This document shows, piece by piece, positions 37,527-48,776 of a stretch of 64,000 bases of DNA; position 1 is the first letter of the stretch; each line of letters opens with the position of its first letter. Under the pieces are notes generated by a model that worked only from the letters and a program-made list of their open reading frames with translations, searched no databases and was not told where the DNA came from. Origin of the DNA: Campylobacter concisus (GTDB lineage: Bacteria > Campylobacterota > Campylobacteria > Campylobacterales > Campylobacteraceae). The stretch lies in contig NZ_PIRM01000002.1 of assembly GCF_003049735.1 (NCBI RefSeq), positions 296,821-360,820 on the forward strand. The letters run 5' to 3'. Made by a program: the position numbers and the translations under genes.

Positions 37527-38099
37527 TTATTTGATAACTTTAATAAATGAGTAGACATCGGCCACGCCGTCAATGTGCTTAGCGTACCAAATAGCATGTT
37601 TTTCTTGCTCTATACTATCGACAACGCCACTAAAAACAACATCGCAGCCAACGATACTAACACGCACATTTGTTCCTTCGACTATACTATCTTTGAAAAG
37701 GTTTTGTTTTAAATTTGCAAGAATTTTTAGACTATCGCATGGATACTCTGGCTTTTTTATGCGAAGATAGGTGTAAATTTCTCGTACACCATCTGTATTT
37801 TTGGCTAGTCCTACTAACTTATCTTCAAGCTCTTTGCTATCAACAAGTCCGATCAGATAAGCATCTCCGTAAAAAACCTCTATCTCGATATCAATATTAC
37901 TAAGCCCTTTTGAAAATAAAATTTTGCTTTGCAATTTGCTTTGTATAAATTTATCTCTTGTGATCGAGTAAATACCACGTTTATCACGTGAAATAGAGTA
38001 CGCATCATATACATTTAGCGGCGCAGTTGCTGGAGAAAGAACCGAAGAGCAAGAGCAAAAAAATAGAGCCAAAAATGCAAAAACGCTAAATTTTAAAAT
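37527..38099 (-). CDS. BON-domain lipoprotein with unusual start
   Basis: A lipoprotein with lipobox LFFCSC and two BON domains (about residues 45-110 and 115-180; RDKFIQSKLQSKILF, AKNTDGVREIYTYLRI, GVVDSIEQEKHAIWYAKHIDG), the type of OsmY/DolP. No ATG, GTG or TTG gives a proper signal peptide: the TTG at 38072 starts too late. An ATT at 38099 (or CTG at 38102) gives ILKFSVFAFLALFFCSC with a charged n-region and lies just after AAAAGGATTT. I therefore place the start at 38099. Convergent with the RND gene. Confidence 0.72.
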   Translation of the reverse strand: MLKFSVFAFLALFFCSCSSVLSPATAPLNVYDAYSISRDKRGIYSITRDKFIQSKLQSKILFSKGLSNIDIEIEVFYGDAYLIGLVDSKELEDKLVGLAKNTDGVREIYTYLRIKKPEYPCDSLKILANLKQNLFKDSIVEGTNVRVSIVGCDVVFSGVVDSIEQEKHAIWYAKHIDGVADVYSFIKVIK

Positions 38100-38162
38100 C
38101 AGAAATCCTTTTGTAATTTCAAAAAGTTTATAGAAAATGGGCTAAAATTTATCTAAATCTGC

Positions 38163-38168
38163 TAAAAT
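38163..38168 (+). promoter_or_regulatory. -10 box for tRNA-Sec
   Basis: TAAAAT ending ten bases before the first tRNA base. Confidence 0.5.
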
Positions 38169-38177
38169 AACGCGCAC

Positions 38178-38275
38178 GGAGGATAAAGTAATCTGGTGAT
38201 GCTCACGGGCTTCAAACCCGATGACTGGGCGGTTGACCGTCTGGTGGGGAGTTCGATTCTCTCATCCTCTCGCCA
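38178..38275 (+). tRNA. selC: tRNA-Sec (UCA anticodon)
   Basis: A 98-base tRNA with the long selenocysteine type: acceptor GGAGGAT pairing with ATCCTCT, anticodon stem CGGGCTTCAAACCCG with anticodon TCA, a long variable arm (GGGCGGTTGACCGTCTG) and T-arm GGGGAGTTCGATTCTCT, encoded CCA at 38273-38275. Needed to decode UGA in selenoproteins such as formate dehydrogenase. Six bases separate it from the stop of the permease gene on the other strand. Confidence 0.95.
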
Positions 38276-38281
38276 CTCACT

Positions 38282-38941
38282 TTAAATTTTACTTTTATCA
38301 AGCAAATTTATAATCCCAAACAAAATAAAGCTTAATACAACCAAAACAAGGCTTAAAACTAGTGCTTCATCGCTTTTACCATCGTATACAGCATTATAAA
38401 TGGCAAGCGAAATAGTGTCTGTTTTGCCTATGATATTGCCACCCAAAATTAGTGTTATGCCAACCTCGCCAAGCCCACGCGAGAGAGCTAGGATAAAAGC
38501 CGCTGCTACGCTTTTTGCAACGCATGGGAAGAGCACAAAAATAGCTGTTTGAAATTTATCTTTTCCAAGGCTATATGCTGCTTCACTTAGGCTCTTTGAA
38601 AGTGAGCCAAGAGCAGAAGCGACAGGCTTTACAAATAGTGGCAGCGAAGCTATAAAAGCAGCTAACACAAGGGCCTTAAAACTAAAAATAATCTCTAAAT
38701 TTAAAGCCTTGCCGACGATGCCATTTTTACCAAGCAGATAAAGCAGTAAAAATCCAGTAGCAATGGGTGGAAAGATGAGTGGAAAAGTTACGATCATCTC
38801 TAAAATAGCTTTAAATTTGGCCTTACCAAAAGCTAAATAATAAGCCAAAGCCAGCCCAAAAACGATAAGCAAAGCCCCTTGGCACAAAACGACCTTTATG
38901 CTTAAAAATAGCGGATCAAAAAGCCAAGAGAGCTCTTGCAA
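38282..38941 (-). CDS. second molybdate/tungstate-type permease
   Basis: A 219-residue permease with the ABC loop AYSLGKDKFQTAIFVLFPCV followed by LSRGLGEVGITLILGGNIIGKTDTI, very like ModB. It follows a ModA-like binding protein gene by 8 bases, but no ATPase gene is adjacent. Its substrate could be molybdate, tungstate or another oxyanion. It may use ModC from 30.8 kb. Confidence 0.88.
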   Translation of the reverse strand: MQELSWLFDPLFLSIKVVLCQGALLIVFGLALAYYLAFGKAKFKAILEMIVTFPLIFPPIATGFLLLYLLGKNGIVGKALNLEIIFSFKALVLAAFIASLPLFVKPVASALGSLSKSLSEAAYSLGKDKFQTAIFVLFPCVAKSVAAAFILALSRGLGEVGITLILGGNIIGKTDTISLAIYNAVYDGKSDEALVLSLVLVVLSFILFGIINLLDKSKI

Positions 38942-38949
38942 ATTTCGCC

Positions 38950-39648
38950 TTATCTTATGCCAAATTTAGTGTAAATTTCTTTTGATCTCTCGCTCTTTAG
39001 CTCATTTAAAAATTTCTCACAATCAGCCTTTTTATCGCATCCTTCAAGCTTTGCAGCTACGATGTTTGCTGGAGCATAAAGCGATTTGTCTATCAAGATA
39101 AAACTACCAAATTCATCTTTGTGTGCATTTAGTTCAGTCTGGTTGATGAACCCAGCATCAACTTCACCGTTTAATACATAAGTAACGACTTGTGGTACGC
39201 CAGCAACTGCTAAAATTTTATCCTTTAGCTCGCCACTTAAATTTGCTTTTTGCATAAATTCATTCGCTCTTTTACCATAAACTGTCTTTACAGCATCTGG
39301 CATAGCGATCTTAGAAAGCGCTTTTAGCTCTTCAACTTTTTCTATTTTCACACCCTTTTTAGTAGCCAGCGCCAAAGCACCTGAGCCTAAATTTACGTAT
39401 TCAGCGATCTTTAGATCAGACTTTTTCAAAAAGTCTTCATCGCCCACGATCACGTCAGTTTTGCCCTCTTTTGCCTGAGCCATGATCGCTGTGATGTTTG
39501 CAAAAGAAGTGTCGATATTTACGCCATCTTTTTTGAGATTTTGTGCGACTGCTTCGACTATCTTTTTATATCCGCCACCAGCACTTACTAGCAAATTTTC
39601 ATTGCCAAATGCAAAAATTGCAACCATTAAAAGTAAGAACTTTTTCAT
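38950..39648 (-). CDS. ModA-like oxyanion-binding periplasmic protein
   Basis: A 232-residue binding protein with short signal peptide (KKFLLLMVAIFAFGNE) and segments ITAIMAQAKEGKTDVIVGDE and VAGVPQVVTYVLNGEVDAGF, matching the ModA family though diverged from the ModA at 32 kb. A Cys pair (CDKKADC) near the C-terminus may form a disulfide. Paired with the permease downstream. Confidence 0.85.
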   Translation of the reverse strand: MKKFLLLMVAIFAFGNENLLVSAGGGYKKIVEAVAQNLKKDGVNIDTSFANITAIMAQAKEGKTDVIVGDEDFLKKSDLKIAEYVNLGSGALALATKKGVKIEKVEELKALSKIAMPDAVKTVYGKRANEFMQKANLSGELKDKILAVAGVPQVVTYVLNGEVDAGFINQTELNAHKDEFGSFILIDKSLYAPANIVAAKLEGCDKKADCEKFLNELKSERSKEIYTKFGIR

Positions 39649-39746
39649 ATTTTTCCTTTAAAAGTAAAATTTCAAGATTTTATAAAATATACTCTTATAC
39701 ATTCTTAAAATATATTTTTATAATTTTTACTTTTCTACCAAAATGC

Positions 39747-39752
39747 TATAAT
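39747..39752 (+). promoter_or_regulatory. -10 box for the NAPRTase gene
   Basis: TATAAT 21 bases upstream of the ATG, then AAAAAAGGAC. Confidence 0.55.
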
Positions 39753-39773
39753 CACGATAAAAAAAGGACAGAC

Positions 39774-40862
39774 ATGAACGAACTTGAGCTAAAGATGCAA
39801 GGCAAGATAAAAAGGCTAACAGATAAGACTTTTAGGCTAGATCCAAGGATCGGCGAGGGCTACTTTACTGCGAAATATTTTCTAAAAGTAAATGAGATAA
39901 TTAAGCAAAATTTACCCGATCAGCATGTGACGATGCAGTTTTTCCAAAGGCGTGATGATATCGTGCTTTGCGGCATTGACGAAGTTTTAGCCGTCATCAA
40001 TAAATTTGCCAAAGACCCAAGCGAGCTTGAAATTTATGCACTTAATGATGGCGATATAATAAATGCAAACGAGCCAGTTTTAAAGATAAGCGGCAAGTAT
40101 GAAAATTTTGGCTTTTTAGAAAACGTGATCGACGCGACCCTTACTAGAAGAAGCTGCGTGGCGACAAATTCAAGAGACGTAATAAGAGCGGCAAATGGCA
40201 AGGACGTCTTTAGCATGGCGGATAGGCAAGATGACATCTGCACGCAACCAGGCGACGGCTATGCATCATTTGTAGGCGGTATCAAAAAGGTCGCTACTGA
40301 CGCTCAGGGCGAGCTTACTGGGCTAAAAGGTGGTGGCACCATGCCTCATGCGCTTATTCAAATGTGTGGTGGGGATATAGTAAAAGCCTCAGAAATTTAT
40401 GCTAAAACCTTTAAAAATGAGAAGATTACGGCCTTAGTGGACTATAACAACGATGTGATCACAGATGCATTAAAGGCTGCAAACGCATTAAAAGAGAGGC
40501 TTGGTGCGGTTAGAGTCGATACTAGTAAAAATTTGATTGATAAATATTTTGATGATAAGGATACTAGCGGGTTTGACCCACATGGCGTTTGCAAGGAGCT
40601 TATATTTGCTCTAAGAGAGACGCTTGATAAAGCTGGCTTTAAATACGTTAAAATCGTCGTTAGCTCAGGCTTTAGTCCTAAGGTTATAAAAGAATTTGAA
40701 GCTTATAACACGCCAGTTGATACTTATGGCGTGGGAAGTTATCTTGTTAAAAATGACATTTGTGGCTTTACTGGTGATCTAGTCGAGCTAAACGGCAAAG
40801 ATGAGGCAAAATTTGGTAGGAAAAATTTTGCCTCAGATAGGCTAAAGAGAGTGAAATTTTAA
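39774..40862 (+). CDS. pncB: nicotinate phosphoribosyltransferase-like
   Basis: A 362-residue member of the NAPRTase family, which makes nicotinate mononucleotide from nicotinate and PRPP for NAD salvage. Seen are FSMADRQDD, GGGTMPHALIQ, the phosphate-site VRVDTSK and KIVVSSGFSPKVIKEF. The ATG at 39774 follows AAAAGGACAGAC; the longer frame upstream is not used. Assignment within the family (PncB versus related NAD enzymes) is by overall resemblance. Confidence 0.85.
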   Translation: MNELELKMQGKIKRLTDKTFRLDPRIGEGYFTAKYFLKVNEIIKQNLPDQHVTMQFFQRRDDIVLCGIDEVLAVINKFAKDPSELEIYALNDGDIINANEPVLKISGKYENFGFLENVIDATLTRRSCVATNSRDVIRAANGKDVFSMADRQDDICTQPGDGYASFVGGIKKVATDAQGELTGLKGGGTMPHALIQMCGGDIVKASEIYAKTFKNEKITALVDYNNDVITDALKAANALKERLGAVRVDTSKNLIDKYFDDKDTSGFDPHGVCKELIFALRETLDKAGFKYVKIVVSSGFSPKVIKEFEAYNTPVDTYGVGSYLVKNDICGFTGDLVELNGKDEAKFGRKNFASDRLKRVKF

Positions 40863-40870
40863 GAGAAAAG

Positions 40871-41368
40871 ATGAAATTTATAAAAATTTTAACGTTTCTA
40901 GCGCTTTTTCTAACCGTTTGCACCGCCGCAAACTACGCTAACGCCTTTGAAAAGGTTGGCATCTTTGAAGACGGAGTTTATCGTTTTAGCAAAAATGGAC
41001 TTGGCGTCAAAAAAGACCTGCTTGTAAAGGTGATCTCTGTGCAAAACGCAGAAATTCCTCACAAAAAGATCATCTCGATGCTAAATATCCCTAAAAAATC
41101 TAAAATAAATGACTTTAAAACAAGCGATGCTGGCGCAATAGTGTGGCCATTTTACGAGTTTGAGGGCAAATTTTTAACGACAATAATCGTTGAAAATATA
41201 AAAAAAGAAGACAGCGATCAAAAACTGCTTAAGATGCTTGAACTTAAGCATCCGTTTTACTCGACAATCTTCGCTCGAAGAAAAGAGGCTAAAGGCGCCA
41301 TAGACGTGAAATACGTGCTAAATTTCAAAGAGGCAAAGCTGGTAAAATCGTTTAAAAACCGCCCTTAA
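40871..41368 (+). CDS. exported protein of unknown function
   Basis: A 165-residue protein with a signal peptide (KFIKILTFLALFLTVCTAANYA). The mature part has lysine-rich strands, LNIPKKSKINDFKTSDAGAI and a C-terminal KEAKLVKSFKNRP. No family recognised. Nine bases after the NAPRTase gene, so probably in its transcript. Confidence 0.7.
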   Translation: MKFIKILTFLALFLTVCTAANYANAFEKVGIFEDGVYRFSKNGLGVKKDLLVKVISVQNAEIPHKKIISMLNIPKKSKINDFKTSDAGAIVWPFYEFEGKFLTTIIVENIKKEDSDQKLLKMLELKHPFYSTIFARRKEAKGAIDVKYVLNFKEAKLVKSFKNRP

Positions 41369-41423
41369 AACTTTATTTTAAATAAATTTCATTAAAATGG
41401 CATAATCAAAAAAAGGATCGTCT

Positions 41424-42296
41424 TTGCAAAATTTCAAGAATATAAATGTCGCTCACTCGCCGGATGCTGACGATATTTTCATGTATGCTGCGGTCAAATT
41501 TGGCTGGGTTAGCAGTAAAAATTTAGCCTTTACATCAAAGGCGCTTGATATAGAAACGCTAAACGAAGAGGCGCTAAAAGGCACTTATGAAGCCACAGCG
41601 ATCAGCTTTGCACTCTATCCAAAAATTTGCGACGAGTATGCGCTTTTACGCTGTGCGGTGAGCTTTGGCAATGGATATGGCCCAAAGCTTATCAAGCTAA
41701 AAGGTAAGCAGCTAAAGCGAAATTTTAAGGTCGCACTCTCTGGCAAAAACACGACAAATGCCCTGCTCTTTCGCATAGCCTACCCAGAGGCAAGGATCGT
41801 TTATAAAAATTTTCTTGAGATCGAAAATGCTGTGCTTAGTGGCGAGGTCGATGCTGGCGTGCTAATACATGAAAGTATCTTAAATTTCTCAGACCAGCTC
41901 TGCGTAGAGCGTGAAATTTGGGATATCTGGAGCGAGCTAAACGGCGAAAATTTACCACTTCCACTTGGTGGTATGGCTCTTAGACGAAGCCTGCCCATAA
42001 CCGATGCTATCGAGTGCGAGAGAGTGCTCAGCGAAGCTGTCAGGATCGCCACTTCGCACAAGCCATTTTTATCTCACATGCTAATGGAGCGAAATCTTAT
42101 TAGAGTTGGCAAAGAGGAACTTAAAACGTATCTAAATTTATACGCAAACGACGAGTCAATAAGCATGAACGAAACGCAGCTAAAAGCGCTAAATAAGCTC
42201 TATCAAATAGGCTATGACAAAGGCTTTTTTGAAAAGCCAATCGACGTAAACGACTACCTAATCCCAACTGAATACAACGAAGCAAGGTTTAGTTGA
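41424..42296 (+). CDS. MqnA/MqnD family menaquinone enzyme, probably MqnD
   Basis: A 290-residue periplasmic-binding-protein-fold enzyme. The start HSPDADDIFMYAAVKFGW and NGYGPKLIK fit the futalosine-pathway MqnA/MqnD family; Campylobacter makes menaquinone by this route. Start codon TTG at 41424, with AAAAGGATC. It overlaps fliQ by 4 bases (GATG). MqnA and MqnD are alike enough that the choice is by resemblance to MqnD. Confidence 0.72.
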   Translation: MQNFKNINVAHSPDADDIFMYAAVKFGWVSSKNLAFTSKALDIETLNEEALKGTYEATAISFALYPKICDEYALLRCAVSFGNGYGPKLIKLKGKQLKRNFKVALSGKNTTNALLFRIAYPEARIVYKNFLEIENAVLSGEVDAGVLIHESILNFSDQLCVEREIWDIWSELNGENLPLPLGGMALRRSLPITDAIECERVLSEAVRIATSHKPFLSHMLMERNLIRVGKEELKTYLNLYANDESISMNETQLKALNKLYQIGYDKGFFEKPIDVNDYLIPTEYNEARFS

Positions 42297-42562
42297 TGCA
42301 AAGTACGCTTGTCTCGCTTGGAGTTGAAACCTTTAAGATCGCCCTTTACATCAGCCTTCCGATGCTGCTAAGCGGCCTAATCGCAGGTCTTATCATCTCC
42401 ATTTTTCAAGCGACCACACAGATAAACGAAACCACGCTAAGCTTTGTGCCAAAAATTTTGCTAGTCGTCGTTGTTATCATATTTTTGATGCCTTGGATGA
42501 TCTCGATGATGGTTGAATTTACCACTCGCATGTTTGAGTTTATACCGGAATTTATCCAGTGA
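42293..42562 (+). CDS. fliQ: flagellar export apparatus protein FliQ
   Basis: An 89-residue protein with two transmembrane helices (PMLLSGLIAGLIISIFQATTQINE; LLVVVVIIFLMPWM), typical FliQ. QATTQINETTL between the helices is a family hallmark. Part of the type III export gate. It overlaps mqnD and murB by 4 bases each. Confidence 0.95.
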   Translation: MMQSTLVSLGVETFKIALYISLPMLLSGLIAGLIISIFQATTQINETTLSFVPKILLVVVVIIFLMPWMISMMVEFTTRMFEFIPEFIQ

Positions 42563-43356
42563 CGAGGCTTGTTGATTTTTCTAAATTTACCTCGGTTAGG
42601 ATAGGCGGCGTGCATGAAGTTTTTGAGGTAACTAGCCTTGAAGATCTAAGCTCACCTCAATTTTTAGGCGCTGTGATGATAGGCGGAGGCAACAACCTAC
42701 TCATCTCGCCAAATCCCCCAAAAATGGCGATGCTTGGCAAGAACTTTGACTATATAAATTTAGAACGTATCAGCGAGAAAATTTACCTTGAGATAGGTGC
42801 TGCGACAAAATCCGCTAAAATTTATAACTTCTGCAAGCAAAACAACATAGCTCGCCTTGAGTTTTTAAAAAATATCCCAGGCACGCTTGGCGGACTTATC
42901 AAAATGAACGCTGGACTGCTTAAATTTAGTATAAGTGACAACCTCACGCATGTGCGTCTGGCTCGTGGCTGGGTGAGCAAAGAGGAGATAAACTTTAGCT
43001 ACCGACATAGCGGCATAGATGAGGCTATTTTGGGGGCTAAATTTGAGCTTCAAAGTGGCTTTGACGTAAGCATTTCTGAAGCTATCAGCGCAAAAAGGGC
43101 AAATCAGCCAAAAGGAGCTAGCTTTGGTAGCTGCTTTGTAAATCCAGAGGGGCACTTTGCAGGGGCTTTGCTTGAGGCGGTCGGGCTAAAAGGATACGCT
43201 ATTGGCGGAGCGAAATTTAGCGAAGAGCACGCAAATTTTTTGATAAATTTTAACCACGCAAGCTTTGAGGACGCTACTAGCCTTATAAATTTGGCAAAGG
43301 CTAGAGTTTTAGAGAAATTTGGCGTAGAGCTTAAGACTGAAGTTTGCATTTTATAA
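42559..43356 (+). CDS. murB: UDP-N-acetylenolpyruvoylglucosamine reductase
   Basis: MurB reduces the enolpyruvyl group in peptidoglycan precursor synthesis. The 265 residues are of the shorter Campylobacterota type: FAD-binding GGGNNLLIS, LEFLKNIPGTLGGLIKMNAG, FGSCFVNPEG with the catalytic Ser, and GAKFSEEHANFLIN. Overlaps fliQ by 4 bases. Confidence 0.95.
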   Translation: MTRLVDFSKFTSVRIGGVHEVFEVTSLEDLSSPQFLGAVMIGGGNNLLISPNPPKMAMLGKNFDYINLERISEKIYLEIGAATKSAKIYNFCKQNNIARLEFLKNIPGTLGGLIKMNAGLLKFSISDNLTHVRLARGWVSKEEINFSYRHSGIDEAILGAKFELQSGFDVSISEAISAKRANQPKGASFGSCFVNPEGHFAGALLEAVGLKGYAIGGAKFSEEHANFLINFNHASFEDATSLINLAKARVLEKFGVELKTEVCIL

Positions 43357-43364
43357 GGATGATG

Positions 43365-43853
43365 ATGAGTGAGTTTTTGAGCGAAGTTTTTACCCTTTCA
43401 TTTTTGTTTATAATTATCGGATTTTACGCCATTTATAGGGCTAAAAAGGCACAAAGCGAGCATGAGAAAAATGTGGCTGATTACGATAAAAATCTGCTAA
43501 ATTTTGCCAAAATTTTAGGCGTTCAAAATCACATCGATCTAGTTAAATTTGATGAAATTTTAGCCCAGGCCTTAAAAGAAAAACTAATTTTTAAATTTAA
43601 TAAGTCCACCTCACAAGAGAAATTTATCTCTTTTATAAAAGATGAGAATTTCAAAAACAAACCCCAAATTTCGCAAAACAGTATCAATGAAGCTTTTTTA
43701 AACCTTTGCGCGAGCTCGCTTGTAGAGCCGCTAAAGCTTGCAATACTAAAAAACGAAGATCAAATTTATGGATTTTTGTTTGAAAAAGAGCAGCTTTTTG
43801 CTCTTATTGATAGCGCTGCACTGCTTGGCGAAAATATTATAATTTGCGAGTAA
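43365..43853 (+). CDS. membrane-anchored protein of unknown function
   Basis: A 162-residue protein with one N-terminal membrane helix (FLSEVFTLSFLFIIIGFYAIY) and a charged cytoplasmic or periplasmic helix-rich body. ATG at 43365 has AAGG nearby; the earlier TTG at 43344 lies inside murB. Conserved position between murB and recA. No family recognised. Confidence 0.7.
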   Translation: MSEFLSEVFTLSFLFIIIGFYAIYRAKKAQSEHEKNVADYDKNLLNFAKILGVQNHIDLVKFDEILAQALKEKLIFKFNKSTSQEKFISFIKDENFKNKPQISQNSINEAFLNLCASSLVEPLKLAILKNEDQIYGFLFEKEQLFALIDSAALLGENIIICE

Positions 43854-43880
43854 ATCAAGTAAAATTCATCTCTTTTTAGA

Positions 43881-43886
43881 TAAAAT
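43881..43886 (+). promoter_or_regulatory. -10 box for recA
   Basis: TAAAAT 30 bases before the recA ATG, after GA. AAGGT ribosome binding site. No LexA-type site was seen. Confidence 0.45.
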
Positions 43887-43915
43887 CAAGCCAAATTTCA
43901 ACTATAAGGTAAAAA

Positions 43916-46550
<2,635 letters not shown>

Positions 46551-46552
46551 GA

Positions 46553-47416
46553 ATGATGAAAAAAATTTGGTTAGTTTTATCTATATTTGCAGCAAGCGTG
46601 TTTGCTAGAGAGAACCCATTTATGCCTATTAGCGAGCTAAATACAAGCGTTATGACAACAAATATCATAGAAAAATTTGATAGCTTTGATTCTCTTTCGT
46701 TTAAATTTCCAAGCGATGCGGCACTTTTACTAGATGTCACCATAAAATATAGAGCAAATGACGGCACCATAAAGGAAAAAAGACTAGCTGATATAAATAA
46801 AACTATCGATTACAGCGATGAATTTGCTTTAAATAAGGTGAAAAATCCAGAACCAGTTGTGGCAAAAAAGCTAGATGTTTCGGTCACAATGGCAAATATG
46901 CCTAGCCAAAAAGTAAGCACTCCTGTGATAATAGAAAAAAATGAAACTAAAATTTCAAATAAAGATAGAAATAAAACTTCAGATATGCCAACTCCAAATG
47001 TTGTAGTGATCGATCTTAGCACAGATAAAGCAAAAGAAACTAACATAAAATCTGAACAAAAGGTGGTCGAGATAAAGATTGAGCCTAGCACAAAACCAGT
47101 TGATAGTATAAAAAATGGAAAAGATGTTAAATTTCTAGGTTTTATAAGCTTTCTAGCCAATGACAAAGATCTAAAAATCGCTACAAAAGCTAAAAATTTA
47201 AAGCATTTTGCTTATGAGAAAAATAAGATCGTTCTTGACTTTGCAAGGCCGCCAAGAAGCTTTAAAACAAAGAGCTTAAAAATTGAAAATGAATATTTTA
47301 AAAATGTAATCATAGGCTGGCACGATAGATATTTCAGAGTGGTTTTAGAGCTTGATAAGATGCATAAATATAAGCTTGAAGCCGCTGAAAATGGATATGT
47401 GCTTAAGCTTTTATAG
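46553..47416 (+). CDS. AMIN-domain exported protein with four N-glycosylation sequons
   Basis: A 287-residue exported protein (signal peptide KKIWLVLSIFAASVFARE) ending in an AMIN-like domain (about 195-287; LKHFAYEKNKIVLDFARPPRS), which binds peptidoglycan or envelope parts. It has four D/E-x-N-x-S/T sequons: N30 (ELNTS), N82 (DINKT), N130 (EKNET) and N140 (DRNKT). Its place after eno and the FtsB-like gene matches C. jejuni CgpA (Cj1670c), a known N-glycoprotein; hence probably a PglB target. Confidence 0.85.
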   Translation: MMKKIWLVLSIFAASVFARENPFMPISELNTSVMTTNIIEKFDSFDSLSFKFPSDAALLLDVTIKYRANDGTIKEKRLADINKTIDYSDEFALNKVKNPEPVVAKKLDVSVTMANMPSQKVSTPVIIEKNETKISNKDRNKTSDMPTPNVVVIDLSTDKAKETNIKSEQKVVEIKIEPSTKPVDSIKNGKDVKFLGFISFLANDKDLKIATKAKNLKHFAYEKNKIVLDFARPPRSFKTKSLKIENEYFKNVIIGWHDRYFRVVLELDKMHKYKLEAAENGYVLKLL

Positions 47417-47454
47417 TTGAATTTTAAAAAGAGTAGTTTTTATAAAATTTCAAA

Positions 47455-47460
47455 TATAAT
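47455..47460 (+). promoter_or_regulatory. -10 box for xerH
   Basis: TATAAT 32 bases before the TTG start; AAGG ribosome binding site. Confidence 0.5.
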
Positions 47461-47492
47461 ACTTTTCAAAATAAAAATTTAAGGTTATTGGT

Positions 47493-48554
47493 TTGAAATA
47501 TCCGCTTGATTGTAAAGATAATTTTGAAAACTCATTTATATTTTGGCTCACTCGCTATGTCAAATTTAAACTTAGCTCACTTTCGAATAAAGAGCTTAGG
47601 GACCCAAAAGCGCTTGCAAGTGTGAATTACGCTCTAAGCCGTGAGGTAAAGAACATAGACCAGCTTGATGGCCTGGTAAAAAGCGCGAGAAACGCAGGGC
47701 TTACTGGCATAAATACCTACTTTAATCCACTTAAAAAAATATATGAAACTATGAAATTTTACGAGCTTAGTAGCCTAAAGCAGATCGATGAAGAGCTGTT
47801 AAGTGAAATATTAGCTAGCACAACCGGCGGACTAAGCGATGCTAGTAAGAAAAATTACCGCATCTCAGTGATAAATTTCTTTGCGTTTTTAGACAAACAA
47901 AACGAAGAGGACGGCAAAGCCCATGTTTTTGATATAAATTTAAAAAACTGGGGCGGAGTGAGTGGCAACAAAGGGCAAAAGTTACCTGAGTTTATGGGTG
48001 AAGATGAGGTCAAAAAATTTCTAGATGCGATCGAGGAGAGTGATTTTAAGCAAAACTCAAATCGCAATAAGCTCATAATAAAAACGATAATTTTTACTGG
48101 TATTCGTGTGAGCGAGGCTCTAAATTTAAAGCGAAAGGACATCACTGAAGATGGCGATCTTTTTATCATTAGGATCCGAGGCAAAGGTAACAAATACCGT
48201 ATCGTTATGATAAAACGTCACCTAATAGAAGCTCATCTAAATGCGATCGCAATAAACTACATAAACAAAGAGGGCTATCTTTTCATCAATAAAAAAGGCA
48301 CCAGACTGACGCAAGCCTATGTAAGTCGCATAGTGGAGCAGATCCTTTTTAAGGCTGGTATTAGAAAAGAGAAAAATGGTGCTCACATGCTGCGTCATAC
48401 CTTTGCAACGATGCTTTACAAAAAGCAAAAGGACCTTGTTTTGGTGCAAGAAGCTCTAGGTCATGCAAGCTTAAATACCTCGCGAATTTACACACACTTT
48501 GATAGTGACAAGCTAAAACTCGCTGCAAAAGTAGCTGAGGATCTAGCAAACTAG
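47493..48554 (+). CDS. xerH: chromosome dimer resolution recombinase XerH
   Basis: A 353-residue tyrosine recombinase. An N-terminal SAM-like core-binding domain precedes the catalytic part with IFTGIRVSEALNLKRKDI (first Arg), HMLRHTFAT (H-x-x-R), GHASLNTSRIYTH (Tyr nucleophile). One Xer protein acting on difH is the rule in Campylobacterota. Start is TTG at 47493, after AAGG. No typical integrase neighbours, so a housekeeping role is preferred. Confidence 0.9.
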   Translation: MKYPLDCKDNFENSFIFWLTRYVKFKLSSLSNKELRDPKALASVNYALSREVKNIDQLDGLVKSARNAGLTGINTYFNPLKKIYETMKFYELSSLKQIDEELLSEILASTTGGLSDASKKNYRISVINFFAFLDKQNEEDGKAHVFDINLKNWGGVSGNKGQKLPEFMGEDEVKKFLDAIEESDFKQNSNRNKLIIKTIIFTGIRVSEALNLKRKDITEDGDLFIIRIRGKGNKYRIVMIKRHLIEAHLNAIAINYINKEGYLFINKKGTRLTQAYVSRIVEQILFKAGIRKEKNGAHMLRHTFATMLYKKQKDLVLVQEALGHASLNTSRIYTHFDSDKLKLAAKVAEDLAN

Positions 48555-48723
48555 AGCGCTTAAAGCCAAAGCAAACTAGCAATACTAAATTTAACTCATG
48601 CAAAATTTAAAATATTATTTAACTATGAAACCCTATAAATATATAAGGAAAATTTAGCTTGCAAGCAGCCTAAAAGCTTGCTCTGTATCTAAATTTACAA
48701 TCCGCTAGTCAAAAGCTCTTACA

Positions 48724-48768
48724 AAAAGTGAAATTTGGCAAGCAAATTTTACTCTACTCGCCAAATTT
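48724..48768 (-). terminator. terminator of ttrBA-like operon
   Basis: Minus strand: AAATTTGGC, 20-base loop, GCCAAATTT, then CACTTTTTGT. Perfect 9-base arms, directly after the reductase stop. Confidence 0.65.
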
Positions 48769-48776
48769 ATATCAAA

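Noticed and set aside
38178..38275. tRNA-Sec as an island attachment site
   Set aside because: selC is a known target for islands, but no integrase or repeated tRNA end is seen here.
46810..47166. Minus-strand frame of 118 residues opposite the AMIN gene
   Set aside because: Antisense shadow; the plus-strand gene is well supported.
47493..48554. XerH as a phage or island integrase
   Set aside because: Neighbours are housekeeping genes and the length and motifs fit the single Xer of Campylobacterota.
48619..48655. Possible difH site after xerH (contains AACTATGAAA)
   Set aside because: Only one arm resembles a Xer half-site as I remember it; no matching second arm. A search with known Campylobacter difH would settle it.
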